A DNA stretch of 64,000 nucleotides from Paracyclopina nana (taxonomy: Eukaryota > Arthropoda > Copepoda > Cyclopoida > Cyclopettidae): positions 3,680,501 through 3,744,500 of the forward strand of contig JAGUCH010000007.1 of the NCBI GenBank assembly GCA_019096065.1. Direction: 5' to 3'. This document shows, in pieces, positions 31,001 through 42,445 of the stretch. The notes beneath the pieces were generated by a model. That model was given only the letters and a program-made list of their open reading frames with translations, had not been told where the DNA came from and made no database searches. Both the position numbers and the translations under genes were made by a program. Positions within the stretch are counted from its first letter, which is position 1. Every line of letters begins with the position of its first letter.

Positions 31001-31609
31001 CAATAAAAGAGTGGAAAACTTCATTATTATGCACAACTCCTGGCACCCCTGTTCTGTCTGATAATCTTAAAAGTTAGCAAGATGCCTCTCAAACTACTTT
31101 GAAAGTTAAGCCATTGTCCGCGTGAGAGAAAGCTGATTAGGGGCCATACATCGAGGCAGAAAAGTTGTTGCTCTATGTCATGGCAAACATCTATGAAAGA
31201 GAGTATATACGTGTGTGTGTGAAAAAGCCGAAGAAGGTGGCCCTTTTGTAAATGGTTACATAGAATAGGCTTTGCTTTCGAGAAAATGATAAGGGTCAGC
31301 AACTAATGCTACTATGTTTCATCCATCTTTCTTTTGCAGAACTGTCCAAGTACATTCCGGACGGGAAATTGGATCCCATGACGTTCCAGTCCATAATGGA
31401 GGCAGCCAACGTCACTTATTACTTGGCAAAGGCAAGATACACAATTTGTATACAGCAATTGTTGCGTAAATTACTAATGATCACTATTTTCGTAGGATGT
31501 CCTTGCCGAAGTTCCACACCAAGTTGCCGAGTATATGGAGAAGAACGGCTTCAAGCCCGGCATTCCAGACGTGCAAACAGCCATGACATTTGAGCAGATG
31601 AGGCTTTAA
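25077..31609 (+). CDS. copine: two C2 domains plus vWA domain, 563/566 aa
   Basis: Coding exons: 25077-25132, 25532-25709, 28703-29320, 29738-29927, 30005-30148, 30201-30323, then either 30421-30597 or 30631-30682 plus 30808-30941, then 31340-31431 and 31496-31609. All phases agree. Copines are calcium-dependent phospholipid-binding adaptors that move to membranes. C2A covers about residues 1-140 (SVRVEIAVSCQNL, QWKEVGRTE, LDYYFEEKQ). C2B covers about 145-280 (SGSNLDKKDLF-like start, SDPFF, VEIFDYNDDGDHDFIGE). The vWA domain has VVAIDFTKSNG (MIDAS DxTxSNG), LGFGG, GIEGVIDAYY and VVLLIITDGGIAD. The start is chosen from the ATG whose frame gives the copine N-terminus. The last intron uses a GC donor (AAG/GCAAGA). 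Intron 2 (3 kb) contains an antisense gene and a MITE. Confidence 0.88.
26231..26624. mobile_element. Tc1/mariner-type MITE, copy 2 (394 bp)
   Basis: Inverted ends TACCGTCTGACCGTTCAAAA and TTTTGAACGGTCAGACTGTA are flanked by TA on both sides. It shares AATCAAAAGTTTGTGTTA and GTATCGTTGGAAAGCTTGAA with the element at 754. It sits in copine intron 2, about 35 bp beyond the 3' end of the antisense PHF7-like gene. Confidence 0.8.
26660..28301 (-). CDS. PHF7/G2E3-like extended-PHD and RING-type protein, 510 aa, nested in copine
   Basis: Three exons on the minus strand join in phase: 28301-28111, 28052-27907 and 27855-26660. The order of zinc motifs matches PHF7/G2E3. A C-x2-C/HYFCLLF module comes first. 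Next is DEGILGFLKKDI, the hallmark linker (GIYGFL-EDI), then CVYCHAVHATTKC, GCDNWYHFTCG and YCHLHWP of the extended PHD. A RING/PHD-like part (CCGRMYHIDCV, HFKCPLCQD) and a third Cys module (YCACTKG, CSNCGSKAVHIYC, FFVCDDH) complete the zinc-binding region. The C-terminal third is basic, then acidic (DDDDDEDEVIELD). PHF7 binds modified histone tails in fly germline, and G2E3 is a ubiquitin ligase with a HECT domain, which is absent here. It lies entirely inside copine intron 2, antisense. Confidence 0.82.
30421..30597 (+). other. copine vWA alternative exon A (59 codons)
   Basis: Encodes the segment from DMDQTKRILVQAAN through MSLILVGVGKGN to RDIVQFV, the beta-strand/helix part of the vWA domain after the TDGGIAD strand. 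It enters and leaves in phase 1. Exon B, which starts 34 nt later, encodes a homologous segment with the same entry and exit phases. Confidence 0.75.
30631..30941 (+). other. copine vWA alternative exon B, split by a 125-nt intron (62 codons)
   Basis: Two pieces (30631-30682 and 30808-30941) encode the segment from DMEEAQKSIIETSK through VSIVIIGVAQEN to RDVVDYV. This is clearly a diverged duplicate of exon A and also matches ordinary copines at this position. Only 33 nt separate A from B, so splicing A to B is unlikely. Confidence 0.7.
30715..30785. promoter_or_regulatory. 15-bp perfect stem inside the intron of copine exon B
   Basis: GGTCACGCTCAACTC (30715-30729) is perfectly complementary to GAGTTGAGCGTGACC (30771-30785), with a 41-nt loop. 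It lies wholly within intron 30683-30807 and is much more GC-rich than the rest of that intron. It may control joining of the two halves of exon B. Confidence 0.6.
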
Positions 31610-32124
31610 AAATTCTACTTACTAAGCTAGAAGAATGCTAGGATGAAAAATCGTGCACGCTACTATGTATACCAAAAAAGAATATGACAATTCACAACGA
31701 TCACCTTTTTGACATCATCATCCATCCCTTAAAATTGAATTTATTAGCATTTCTATCCACTATATTTAAACTTTGCCAAACAGCATATTGTCCAAATTAA
31801 AGGTTGCTAATTACTACTGCTACTCTTCTATCAGTACTGTACACCCTACTACTACATACTAAGATGCATAGAAAACCGAGGCTTTTTTGAGTTTTGCAAG
31901 CATATACTAATACTAACTCTGATGACAATAATGCACAGAGAGACATGATTGCTACGATATGGTGCCGCATAAAATACTTCTCATTTATTCCTGCATAATA
32001 CTATAACTACATGAAAAATTACTGCTGCAGTAGCCAAAACTGTGTAACGTAGTACATTCTATATGCGCGATTGTATTTATGCAGCCAATGCAAATAAAGC
32101 TAATACCATTCATGGCGGTTTTCT
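31610..32124. other. 3' UTR / intergenic between copine and the minus-strand small membrane protein
   Basis: Convergent 3' ends. A GCAAATAAAGC signal lies near 32090 on the plus strand. No other feature is seen. Confidence 0.5.
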
Positions 32125-32438
32125 TTAGTCGTCGTCAGCCTCTTCGCTAGTTTTTCGCAGGCAGAGGCCAAGAATGACGAGAAACAGGCCTGGTACCAAG
32201 CAACCAAGAGCTGCATACGAAAACGTCTCCAAAGAGGCAGAGTCCTCAGGAATGAACACATCAGCAGTTGCAGCAGTTGGCGAGTCAATGAATTGCTGGT
32301 AGAGACAAAGGGCCTCTTTGGACCAATCGACTAGAAAAAAAGAGTGGAGCAGCCATTAGCCCTTTTTTTATCCTGCCAATGCATATGATGCAAGAGCAGG
32401 AGGAGTTTACCCGCGTTTTCTTCACAGCTTCCTTCCAT
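32125..32438 (-). CDS. small single-pass membrane protein, 77 aa (possibly N-terminally extended)
   Basis: Two exons, 32438-32411 and 32330-32125, join in phase (1+2). The short first exon gives MEGSCEENA. The second has an amphipathic segment (DWSKEALCLYQQFIDS), a transmembrane helix (YAALGCLVPGLFLVILGLCL) and an acidic tail ending EEADDD. The open frame continues upstream of this ATG to 32522, so a longer N-terminus, or a further 5' exon, is possible. I do not recognise the family. Evidence for coding is the clean splice pair, the helix placed just before a charged tail, and a termination codon directly before AT-rich 3' sequence. Confidence 0.5.
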
Positions 32439-33173
32439 AGATCCGGGATGTTGAAGCAACAAAAATAAACTAATCTCAAGAGGAGGAGAAAGTTGATGCA
32501 ACAGATGCTTCTTCATCTCCACCCAATCATCGGCTTATTGCCACACTCCTGAATGACTGCGACTGCATCACACACAACGATTCGGGTGAAAGCAATTGAG
32601 CTGGCGCCTACAATTTCAGCGTTGCTGCAAGCGATAAACCGTTTTACTCTCTCGAAGACCAAAAGGCTTCGTGCTATAACTCCTGGTGGTGCCCAACAAA
32701 ATTGCTGCATTGACATGGCCTTTATGGGGAATGAAAGCACCTTTCACAAGCTGTCAATTAAATGCCCAACACGACGCAGAAGCCAGGTCAATTTCTTGAT
32801 GCGCAAACCTATTAATCTTTCCAGGAGCTTTTTGAAAAGCACCTCAAAATTAACCTTGGGTATGCACTACTGACGTCATATATCCCACGAAAATACAAAA
32901 TTGCTGCGTACAAATAACTGGCTTTTTGTGATTGCTTAGATTATATTTGCACTTCTTTGAAATAGCTATGCTCTTTCACTCGCACAATACTCAAGTTGAT
33001 CAAGGTGTGATTTGTTCACAGTAGACAGAATCATGATGCACTGCTGAATAGAATTGTGGAATACTTACATTATTGGTTCAGGGTCACAGATCAAAAATGC
33101 AAATCGTGTTGATGATGTTGTTAAGTACGAAGGTGGAAAAAGCTGAAGAAGCGCGACTATTTTTTCACAGATC
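32439..33173. other. intergenic, with mirrored open frames of unclear status
   Basis: Plus-strand 32553-32873 and minus-strand 32740-32513 both read as open, protein-like frames over the same DNA. Neither has a recognisable domain or good splice partners. The minus-strand one could be an extra 5' exon of the small membrane protein. Confidence 0.3.
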
Positions 33174-34070
33174 TTAGTGGTCTTGGCCTTTGAGGACAGC
33201 AATTAGCTCGTCGTAAAGAACCAGGACCAGGGCGCATCCAATTGACCTCAACACATTGGTGAAGTTGCCCTTGAAAAAGGCCTTTGTTCCCTCGTCACGT
33301 GCGATCTTCCTCCAACAATCCATGGTGCCTTTGTACATTTTCTCGCCCTCTCCAGACATCATCATCAGCCTTCTCCTCACCGTGTCGAAGGGATAGGCCA
33401 CAGTGACCGATCCTGCAGCCACAGTCTGAGCAATAGCGAATTTGACCGCAAAGCTGGGCTTGTCGCACATGGCCTTGGCAGTATCATAGGCGCCGAAATA
33501 GATGGCACGGTAGATGATGATGCCCTGAACGGAGCTGATGAATCCGGGATAGAGACCTCGAATCAGACCGTCGGCCTTGTAGCATTTCGAAATGCAGTCA
33601 AAAAGGCCCTTAAATTCTCGGTCGGCTGCAGCCTTGCCCACGTCAGCGCCGAGACGGGTACGTGCAAAATCTAATGGGTACACGATGAGGAGACTGGTTG
33701 CTCCAGCTGCGCCACCAGCAGCCAAATTGCCGGCGAAAAACTTCCAGAAATCGCGGTTCTTGTCCAAGCCGTCCATAAACATTTTCTTGTAGGTGTCCTT
33801 GAAGGCAAAGTTGAGGGCCTGGGTGGGGAAGTAGCGGACGACATTGACAACATTGCCTCTCCAAAAGCTGAGGAAACCTTGCTCGCGGTGGACTCTTGAG
33901 AAACAGTCAACAAGTCCCTTGTATTGCTGGTCCTTTGGGATGAACTTGGAAGCGTCCTGGATCTGCAGCAAAATCTTGACACGCTCCAAAGGGGCCACAA
34001 CGGTCTTGGATACCGCGGCCGAAATGCCTCCAGCGATAAAGTCAAGCATAAAGTCTCTGGAATTAGACAT
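33174..34070 (-). CDS. mitochondrial ADP/ATP carrier family protein, divergent, 298 aa
   Basis: Intronless SLC25A4/5/6-type carrier, which normally swaps ADP for ATP across the inner mitochondrial membrane. Three tandem carrier repeats show PLERVK (27-32), PLDFAR (132-137) and PFDTVR (227-232). [18 protein letters not shown] fits the ADP/ATP carrier N-terminus, so the ATG at 34070 is preferred to the in-frame one at 34112. Unusually, the family signature RRRMMM reads RRRLMM (232-237). The near-invariant RG-GGAFVLVLYDE near the C-terminus reads [14 protein letters not shown], and YRGF reads YPGF. This is probably a specialised paralogue rather than the main carrier. Confidence 0.88.
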   Translation of the reverse strand: MSNSRDFMLDFIAGGISAAVSKTVVAPLERVKILLQIQDASKFIPKDQQYKGLVDCFSRVHREQGFLSFWRGNVVNVVRYFPTQALNFAFKDTYKKMFMDGLDKNRDFWKFFAGNLAAGGAAGATSLLIVYPLDFARTRLGADVGKAAADREFKGLFDCISKCYKADGLIRGLYPGFISSVQGIIIYRAIYFGAYDTAKAMCDKPSFAVKFAIAQTVAAGSVTVAYPFDTVRRRLMMMSGEGEKMYKGTMDCWRKIARDEGTKAFFKGNFTNVLRSIGCALVLVLYDELIAVLKGQDH

Positions 34071-34584
34071 TGTTTCCGATTTGACAAAGCCTCCAATTGC
34101 CGAGAAAAACACAGGAAAAAGCTGTTTAAATGCGTGGCTTTCATAGATAGTCTAAGACTTTAAAAGACAAAAACGATCAAAAAATGCCTTTTAGGCCAAG
34201 TAGTTGTACTTTTGTGCTTAAAGCAGTAGCTCTGTATTAGTAAAAGTGAACAAAAATGGACCGACAAAAAGCTCAATTCTCAGTTGCCATGAGTCTAGTA
34301 TCCGAAAAAAACAATAAAACCATGGATGAAAGTACCATAATTAGCTGCAATCTCCATAAATATTTTTTGGACATTTTAGCGAAATATTGATTCGTTCAAT
34401 TATGGTGCATTTTTAGCTTTTCAGGAAAAGAAGGTTTTTTAATGCCTAAAAAGGTGTTGGCTTACCTCAGAGATGCAACAAAGTAAACAAATTACTTTGG
34501 CGGAATTTTGTTGTGTTGCGAAATAGTGTCGGAAGAGAGAAAAGCAAATATTTGGAGCATACTTTTGAAATTTAGCCGCTCGCC
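34071..34584. promoter_or_regulatory. shared divergent promoter region
   Basis: 514 bp between the start codons of the ADP/ATP carrier (minus) and SSRP1 (plus). No TATA box is obvious at either end. No exon is seen. Confidence 0.4.
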
Positions 34585-36854
34585 ATGGATTTTCTTGATT
34601 ACACTGACGTCGCGATGGAGTTTCGCGGAGCCATGGTAAGGCAACTCTATTCGAAATGGTATTTGTTAGTTACTACGTGACGGTAAATTTTCAGATTGAC
34701 GGCCGGCTCAAATTCACCGACGAGAAAATCATCTTCAAGAGCCAAAAGTCGTCGAAAGCCGAATACATTGAAAAGAATGACATTGAATTGGTCAATTGGC
34801 AGCGACTGGCTGGAACCTGGGGCGTCCGAGTGTTCACAAAGAGAGGAGAGCTGCACCGGTTTGCGGGATTCAAGGATTCCGAGCGGGAAAAGCTCGCCCG
34901 ATTTTTCAAGCACACCTATGACATGGACATGCTGGACAAAGAGTTGAGTGTCAAAGGCCATAACTGGGGCGTTGCTAACTTCACAGGTGGACTGATGACC
35001 TTTGAAATTGGCAAGGCCGACGGCTTTGAAATCCCACTATCCTACGTGAACCAATGCATTAGTGGCAAAAATGAGGCCACTCTTGAATTTCACTTGGTGA
35101 GTGCTGAAAATGCTCAATGGATTTACTTCTATTTTTTTTTCTACTTAATTTTTTCTATGCAGAATGAAGACGCTGCTGTCAATTTGTCCGAAATGAGGTT
35201 CCACATTCCTGGATCGGAATTGGCTGGTGACGATCCGGTGGAGACGTTCAGGGAGCAAGTCATGAGCAAAGCCTCCGTTGTCACCACATCAGGAGATGCA
35301 ATTGCAATCTTCAGAGAAATCTCCTGCCTCTCGCCTCGAGGTCGTTATGACATCAAGATCTTTCCTACTTACATCCATCTGCACGGAAAAACGTTCGACT
35401 ACAAAATCCCCTCCTCGAGTGTCATGCGACTTTTCATCTTGCCTCACAAAGACCAGAGACAAATGCATTTTGCGGTCAACTTGGATCCGCCGATCAAACA
35501 AGGCCAAACGAGGTACCATTTCCTCGTCTTCAACTTTAAGATGGAGGATGAGGAGGAAATCGAATTACCATTCACCGACGAGGAGTTGCAGGAAAAGTTT
35601 GATGGGAAACTGGAGCGTGAAATGAACGGTCCCACATATGAGGTTTTGTCTAAAATTCTCAAGGCAGTGGTGAACAAGAAGATCACGGTGCCAGGCTCAT
35701 TCTTGGGCCACAATGGTACACCTGCCCTCACCTGCTCGCACAAGGCTGCGTCCGGATTCATCTATCCACTCGAGAGGGGGTTGATATTCATCTACAAGCC
35801 CCCAATTTATTTGCGCTACGATGAAATCAAAAGTGTTGCATTTGAACGAAGCGGTGGATCCACAAGAAGTTTCGACATTTCTGTCACGACGAGCCACGAT
35901 ATTGCCTACACCTTTTCCTCTATCGAAAAGAACGAGTATGGAAAGCTGTACGAGTACTTGAAATCCAAGAAGGTCAATGTCAAGACCACAGGGAACAAGA
36001 ACGACGAAGGAACCCTCAACTGGGATGACGATGACAAGGTGGATCATTACCTTGAAAATGTCAAGCGGGACGCTGAGGAAATGTCGGACGAGTCCATGTC
36101 CTCTGACGACACCGATTTCAACCCGGACGCTTTGGAAGCACTCTCAGCCAAAGAGGAATATGATTCGGAGCCATCCACCACTTCCTCTGACACTGACGGA
36201 GAGGAGGCAGGCGAAGAGGCTGAACAGAGGCGAGCTGAACGCAAACAAAAGAAGGCCGAAAAAGCTGAAAGGAAGACCAAAAGGACGACTGAAAAGAAGG
36301 AGCGTAAAACAAAGAAGATCAAGTTACCTGGACAACCTAAGCGAGCTATGTCAGCCTACTTCATTTGGATGAACGAGAACCGAGAAAAAATCAAGGAAAA
36401 GAATCCTGGACTTTCTGTCACCGAATTCGGCAAGAAAGCTGGCGAGATGTGGAAGGGCCTTACCGACAAGGGCGAGTGGGAAAAGAAGGCTGCTGAAGAC
36501 AAAAAGCGCTACGAGGCTGATATGGAGAAGTGGAAGGCCGAGGGTGGCCTCGAGGCTTTGAAGGCAGCGAAGAAGGCGGCTAAAAAGCAAGCTGCTGGAG
36601 CATCAGGTGGTGGAGGATCGAAGAAGGCCAAGGCTAAAGCTGCTGCGGCAGCAGCCGCTGCAACCTCATCCGCAGGTTCTGGAGCTGGTTTCAAGAGCAA
36701 AGAGTTTATCGAGAGTGACTCGAGCTCCAATGAGTCAGGTGATGACGATGGCGACAAGAAAAAGAAGAAGAAATCTCCCCAAAAGTCCAAGGCCAAATCC
36801 TCTGACGAAGATATGAAGTCTGGCTCGGCCTCTGAAGCTTCGTCTAGTAACTAA
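34585..36854 (+). CDS. SSRP1: SSRP1, HMG-box subunit of the FACT histone chaperone, 714 aa
   Basis: Three exons: 34585-34635, 34695-35096 and 35163-36854, all phase 0. FACT moves histones aside for RNA and DNA polymerases. The N-terminal dimerisation and middle double-PH domains show GKNEATLEFH, FREISCLSPRGRYDIKIFPTYIHLHGKTFDYKIP, LFILPHKDQRQMHFAVNLDPPIKQGQTRYHFL and KITVPGSFLGH, all close to human SSRP1. An acidic region (about 450-500) leads to a basic stretch. The HMG box is at about 543-610 (PKRAMSAYFIWMNENREKIK, GEMWKGLTDKGEWEKKA). The tail is Ala/Gly, then Ser/acidic/Lys-rich, as in animal SSRP1. The second intron is 66 nt with no stop in frame, so retention would insert 22 residues. 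Its borders GTGAGT...TATGCAG and the family alignment show it is an intron. Confidence 0.93.
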
Positions 36855-36886
36855 AAAAAATACATCAAGTAATTCTGTAGCGACGC

Positions 36887-37015
36887 TCATTTATTTCTGC
36901 CCCATTTCTCGTAAAAGCTTTCGGGAAGATTGTACTCTTCCATAGTTCTAGCATGAGGAAGTCCCATCACAACACACCTAATGTAGTACGCTTTGTATAG
37001 TTCTTCGGGCATCAT
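36887..37015 (-). CDS. small ORF 36 nt downstream of the CDK8 stop, 42 aa (or CDK8 readthrough tail)
   Basis: MMPEELYKAYYIRCVVMGLP then HARTMEEYNLPESFYEKWGR and NK, ending in TGA. The peptide looks protein-like (balanced, aromatic, a GLPHARTMEEYNLPESFYEKW stretch) and I suspect it is conserved, but I cannot name it. It lies in the same frame as CDK8, so the region between the CDK8 TGA (37052-37054) and this ATG is also open. Either it is a second cistron on the CDK8 mRNA, a readthrough extension, or the last exon of another transcript. It overlaps the presumed 3' UTR of SSRP1 on the other strand. Confidence 0.45.
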   Translation of the reverse strand: MMPEELYKAYYIRCVVMGLPHARTMEEYNLPESFYEKWGRNK

Positions 37016-37051
37016 ACAGAAAAGTCTTTCGCGATTTTTCAGTATGCTGTC

Positions 37052-38690
<1,639 letters not shown>

Positions 38691-39081
38691 CTTCGGCAAG
38701 AGCTTTGCAAGCTGCCGTCTTCCCTTTTTATTAGTAATGTAAACAATTCTGTCAAGCGCTTTGACGAGAAATGGGTTACAACCTCTAAATTTCAGGCGTC
38801 TAATCTGATTCCAAACATCAATGCAAAAAAAGTCTTTGAAATAAATCTAATATTCTCATCAGAATAAAAATTTCACTTAAAATTATTTTAAATTGATATC
38901 ACACATCATTTTCGAGGTCAGATTAATAAAAGCCAAATTTTCCGATTCATCTTAGGAGATTGGGCTAAAATTCGATCTGTGGTGAGCGCGCCACATCATT
39001 TTTTACCATCTAAACATAAATTAATGCTACCATCGTTTCGTCAGCCAACTTTGAAGACTCCACTGAAGAAGACTCATCAAG
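38691..39081. promoter_or_regulatory. divergent promoter region of CDK8 and VKORC1
   Basis: 391 bp between the two start codons, AT-rich, with no exon recognised. A shared bidirectional promoter is inferred. Confidence 0.4.
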
Positions 39082-39657
39082 ATGGCTGGTTGCTGCTCCA
39101 TTTTCCAGCGTTGGCTCAGCCTTTGGCTCTACATAGCGGGCGTTGGGCTGTCAGGCTACGCCTACTACGTTGATCTGTCCAAAGAGGCTGATGACAAGTA
39201 TGTGGCATTGTGCGACATCAATGAAAATATGTCTTGCACCCGTGTGTTCAACTCAAAATATGGAAGAGGATTCGGCCTTGTTGCACTCATCACCGGAGAC
39301 GAAAAGCACCCGCTGAACCAACCAAACGCTCTATTTGGCATATTCTTTTACTCCGTCTTGGGCTTACTCTACTTATGCGGAGGCTCGTCAAGATTTTTGG
39401 CCAACCTCCAGTTCTTCAGCTTTGTCCTGGCCTCCATGATGTCTTGTTACCTGGGTTACATTTTGTACTTCGTTTTGAAGGATTTGTGCGTGGTTTGCGT
39501 TTCGACTTACGCCGTGAACGCGCTGCTACTCATTTTATCGTACTGTAAGAAACGTTCACTCAGGCAACGACAAGTGCCTCCTATGGAGCGGTACGGCCAG
39601 TCTGGACCCACCCTGCCCTCCTTCAGTTCTGGCGACTCGTTCAAGAAGAACATTTAA
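39082..39657 (+). CDS. VKORC1: vitamin K epoxide reductase complex subunit 1-like, 191 aa
   Basis: Intronless. VKOR is an ER membrane enzyme that recycles vitamin K epoxide, or, in animals without clotting, supports disulfide formation and gamma-carboxylation. The active-site CXXC is C136-VV-C139 in DLCVVCVSTYA, and the loop cysteine pair is C44 and C52 in ALCDINENMSCTRVFNSKYGRGFGL, at the same spacing as human C43/C51 and C132/C135. Four hydrophobic helices are visible. The C-terminal tail is longer than in human VKORC1 (163 aa) and closer to VKORC1L1 (176 aa), with basic and Ser/Pro-rich residues ending KKN-I. It converges with CRN; the stops are about 100 bp apart. Confidence 0.9.
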   Translation: MAGCCSIFQRWLSLWLYIAGVGLSGYAYYVDLSKEADDKYVALCDINENMSCTRVFNSKYGRGFGLVALITGDEKHPLNQPNALFGIFFYSVLGLLYLCGGSSRFLANLQFFSFVLASMMSCYLGYILYFVLKDLCVVCVSTYAVNALLLILSYCKKRSLRQRQVPPMERYGQSGPTLPSFSSGDSFKKNI

Positions 39658-39759
39658 GAAGGACCGTGTGATCACTCTAACTCACCGAAATACTGCATTT
39701 GATGAACAAAAATGCTGCTTTATTAGCAAAAAATATATATATATTGGAAACGCTGCAAT

Positions 39760-42045
39760 TTATGACGACTCTGAAGATGACTCTTTTCGCTTTTTAGACT
39801 TGGGTTCGTCTTCCTCGCTGTCCGACGAGCTGCTTTCGTTACGCATGTCCTCGTCATCTGCATCGGGATTAGCCTCGTCAGCAGTAGCAACAGGTGGCCG
39901 TTCGTCTTTATCTCCTTCGTTTTCAACCTTTTCCTCTTCTTCTACTTCTTGTACAGGAGCAACTTCTTTTTGCTTTTTCCACATTTTGGCCATCGCAAGC
40001 AGTTTAAGGTTGGGCTTGGCACCCTCATCCTCAGGGAATATGTAATCAAAGTACTCCTCCCAACCGCCAGCGTCAGCACCTCCAGGAGCATCTTCATCCT
40101 GCACAATTCTCCTACGCTTCTTGACACGCTTCGGCATGAGTGCGTCAACCTTCTTGATTTTGTCAGCATCATCTTGCTCGAGTTCGAATTCTCGCCAGGC
40201 TTCCAGCAGCATTAGTCTGAATTCCTTGGCTTGAGCCTCGTCCCCTTGAGCAGCAACGTTAGCAGCTTCCCTCAGCCTTTGGTTGGCCTCCTCGTAGACT
40301 GCACGAGCTCTGGTAACGTTGGAGCCTTCCGGCTCTTCTGTCGTCATCATCTCAAATTGTGCCAGAGATAGCCATACTTTTACATGCGTTGTCTTGCTCA
40401 GCAGTCGCCTGTAGAGTGCTCTTGCTTTGTCATTCTCACCCTGCTCTATTTCAAAGTCTATGTACTGCTTCCACAAAAGCTCTGGCATGTCCAGCCTGGG
40501 CTGATTGACAGCCAACTCAAAAACTCCTCTTGCTCTGTCAGTGTCACCGAGGAGACTTTCGAGCTCTGCAAATTTCATCCAAGCAGCACAGTTTTCAGGG
40601 TCGAACAGCAGAAACTTTTCGTACAGAGTCCTGCATCTGTGGAACTCTCTCAGTTGAATTTCGAGGTCAATGTAGCCACGGAATAGCTTGGATTTGGGGC
40701 ATTTGCCCAGTGCGGTGCCAAGAGCTCGTCTTGCTGTGGTCACGTCACGCTGTCGAATTTCGAATTGAGCATAGAGAAGCCACACTTTGGCGAACGTGAA
40801 CTTTTTGTGTGGCAGCAAATCGAGGCAAGTTCGGTACACTTGTCGTGCTCTATCCATGTCGCACGCGTCAAGCTCTTCGTATACTGCATAGTTGATCCAT
40901 AGGTAAATGTAGCGCCTCCAGAACCGCTTCTCCTTGGATGGAGGAACATTAGCAATGGCTCTCTCATAAGTCTCCCTGATAGCTTCTTGGTCACCCTCAC
41001 TCTCCACCAGCCTAATGTAGTCAAACCAAGCATCATAATTCATGGGATCCTCGGTGACTTCCTCCTCATATTGAAGCCTCCTTTTCTTCATGATGACACT
41101 CTCAATGCCAACCTTCTCTCCGAACTTCTTCTCGTGAATTGTGTAAGCCTTGTACAGCTCCGCACTCTTTTCCTTGGGCATTTTGTCCAAGGCATACTTG
41201 TAGATGACCCGAGCCCTCTCGTGCTCCTTTTGCGACTCTTCAAATTGTGCAAATGCTATGAAAAGCTTTTCGTCCATGTACTCTTCTCCGAAAAACTCGT
41301 CAGCTCTTTCGTAGATGGATCGCGCACTATTTATGTAGCCATGTCGTTGCTCAAACCTGGCATAACGGATCCAGTTTTTCACCTCAGGATGAACGTAGAC
41401 GAATCTTTCGAAAATTTGCCTGGCTCTGTCAACTTCTTTGTAGCGCATTTCAAAGTTGATGTATGTCAACCAGTACTGGTCATCAGGCTGCCATTCCATC
41501 CACCTCTCAAACACTGCTCTGCACCCAGGGATGTTCTCCACCATTTCTTCCATGTAAGTGTACTTTAGCCACAACTGGTTGGCTCTCGGTAAAATTGTGA
41601 CAGCCCTGTCCCACAGGTTTCTGGCGTGATTGACCTGCTTGTTCTTCATCTCCATTTCCGTGTACTTCAACCAGAGGCCAATGTTCCTATGGTCCACGTC
41701 AAGAGCCCTCTCATAAATGGACCTTGCCCGATTGACGTCGTTCTGGTTCTCCTCCCATCGAGCATATTTCAGCCAATTGGTCATGACAGTCCTGTTTTTT
41801 CGCAAACTGTCCTCGAACTCTTTGCGTTTTCGCATTTGATAGTCGGCAAGCTCGTCGGCATCTTGGATTTTTTGCTTTGGCGGGGCCGGCACAATTTCCA
41901 GTTGACGCTCTTTGGCCTCACGCAAAAGTTGCTCAGCGGTGATTTGCAAGTTTGCAGGGGCCTTGTTTTTAACCTTGGCGACCTTCGGGAGCTTGGGAGC
42001 TCGGCCCTTGCCGACGGGAACGCTTCCCTCGTATTCCTCAGCCAT
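39760..42045 (-). CDS. CRN: Crooked neck-like pre-mRNA splicing factor (Clf1/Syf3), 761 aa
   Basis: Single long exon. Crooked neck is a scaffold of the Prp19-associated (NTC) complex needed for spliceosome activation. The start [39 protein letters not shown] is cited here only as its family-typical N-terminus with [14 protein letters not shown] and [11 protein letters not shown]. At least 14 HAT (half-a-TPR) repeats follow, such as [40 protein letters not shown] and [20 protein letters not shown]. The C-terminus is acidic and Lys/Ser-rich ([13 protein letters not shown]). Length is near fly crn (702) and human CRNKL1 isoforms. A complementary AATAAA lies just past the stop (39718-39723). Confidence 0.95.
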   Translation of the reverse strand: MAEEYEGSVPVGKGRAPKLPKVAKVKNKAPANLQITAEQLLREAKERQLEIVPAPPKQKIQDADELADYQMRKRKEFEDSLRKNRTVMTNWLKYARWEENQNDVNRARSIYERALDVDHRNIGLWLKYTEMEMKNKQVNHARNLWDRAVTILPRANQLWLKYTYMEEMVENIPGCRAVFERWMEWQPDDQYWLTYINFEMRYKEVDRARQIFERFVYVHPEVKNWIRYARFEQRHGYINSARSIYERADEFFGEEYMDEKLFIAFAQFEESQKEHERARVIYKYALDKMPKEKSAELYKAYTIHEKKFGEKVGIESVIMKKRRLQYEEEVTEDPMNYDAWFDYIRLVESEGDQEAIRETYERAIANVPPSKEKRFWRRYIYLWINYAVYEELDACDMDRARQVYRTCLDLLPHKKFTFAKVWLLYAQFEIRQRDVTTARRALGTALGKCPKSKLFRGYIDLEIQLREFHRCRTLYEKFLLFDPENCAAWMKFAELESLLGDTDRARGVFELAVNQPRLDMPELLWKQYIDFEIEQGENDKARALYRRLLSKTTHVKVWLSLAQFEMMTTEEPEGSNVTRARAVYEEANQRLREAANVAAQGDEAQAKEFRLMLLEAWREFELEQDDADKIKKVDALMPKRVKKRRRIVQDEDAPGGADAGGWEEYFDYIFPEDEGAKPNLKLLAMAKMWKKQKEVAPVQEVEEEEKVENEGDKDERPPVATADEANPDADDEDMRNESSSSDSEEDEPKSKKRKESSSESS

Positions 42046-42247
42046 TTCTAATTTTTCGCACTTTCAAAACGTTCTGTTGACAAAAATGCTCTATCAAGTA
42101 TCAACAAAGCGACGGCAGCAGTAGAAGATTTCTCAGGCTCAAGTTTGGTATTTTAATTGGATCTTATTTATATATTTATCGCAAACGTGATTTTTAACTC
42201 ACAGTATTGATTGCTAAAACTGATTATACTAAATACCAATTAAAATC

Positions 42248-42445
42248 ATGGATATTTCACTGCATGAGCCAGCCTTGAGAAATTCTTTAAAAAATCGCCC
42301 TTATTTCGATCTGTCAAAGATAGGGAACATGTCTTTGAATGAGACAATGAGTTCAGTGAGGTCTCTAAAAAGGGAAAAGTTGCCAGTTCTCACTTCTGCA
42401 TTGGGGCAGAACGCATTGAAAAACTGGCGTCCTAATTTTCCGTGA
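42248..42445 (+). CDS. small ORF of unknown function, 65 aa
   Basis: MDISLHEPALRNSLKNRPYF begins the frame, which then runs without introns to a TGA. The ATG context (AATCATGGAT) is acceptable. It lies 202 bp from the CRN start on the opposite strand, so it would share that promoter. The composition is polar with a few hydrophobic positions, no signal peptide and no transmembrane segment. I do not recognise a family; coding status rests on the codon-like composition and position. Confidence 0.4.
   Translation: MDISLHEPALRNSLKNRPYFDLSKIGNMSLNETMSSVRSLKREKLPVLTSALGQNALKNWRPNFP

Noticed and set aside
32513-32873. Overlapping protein-like frames on both strands
   Set aside because: Cannot tell which, if either, is coding. 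The minus-strand frame has no good donor before its stop to reach the small membrane protein gene.
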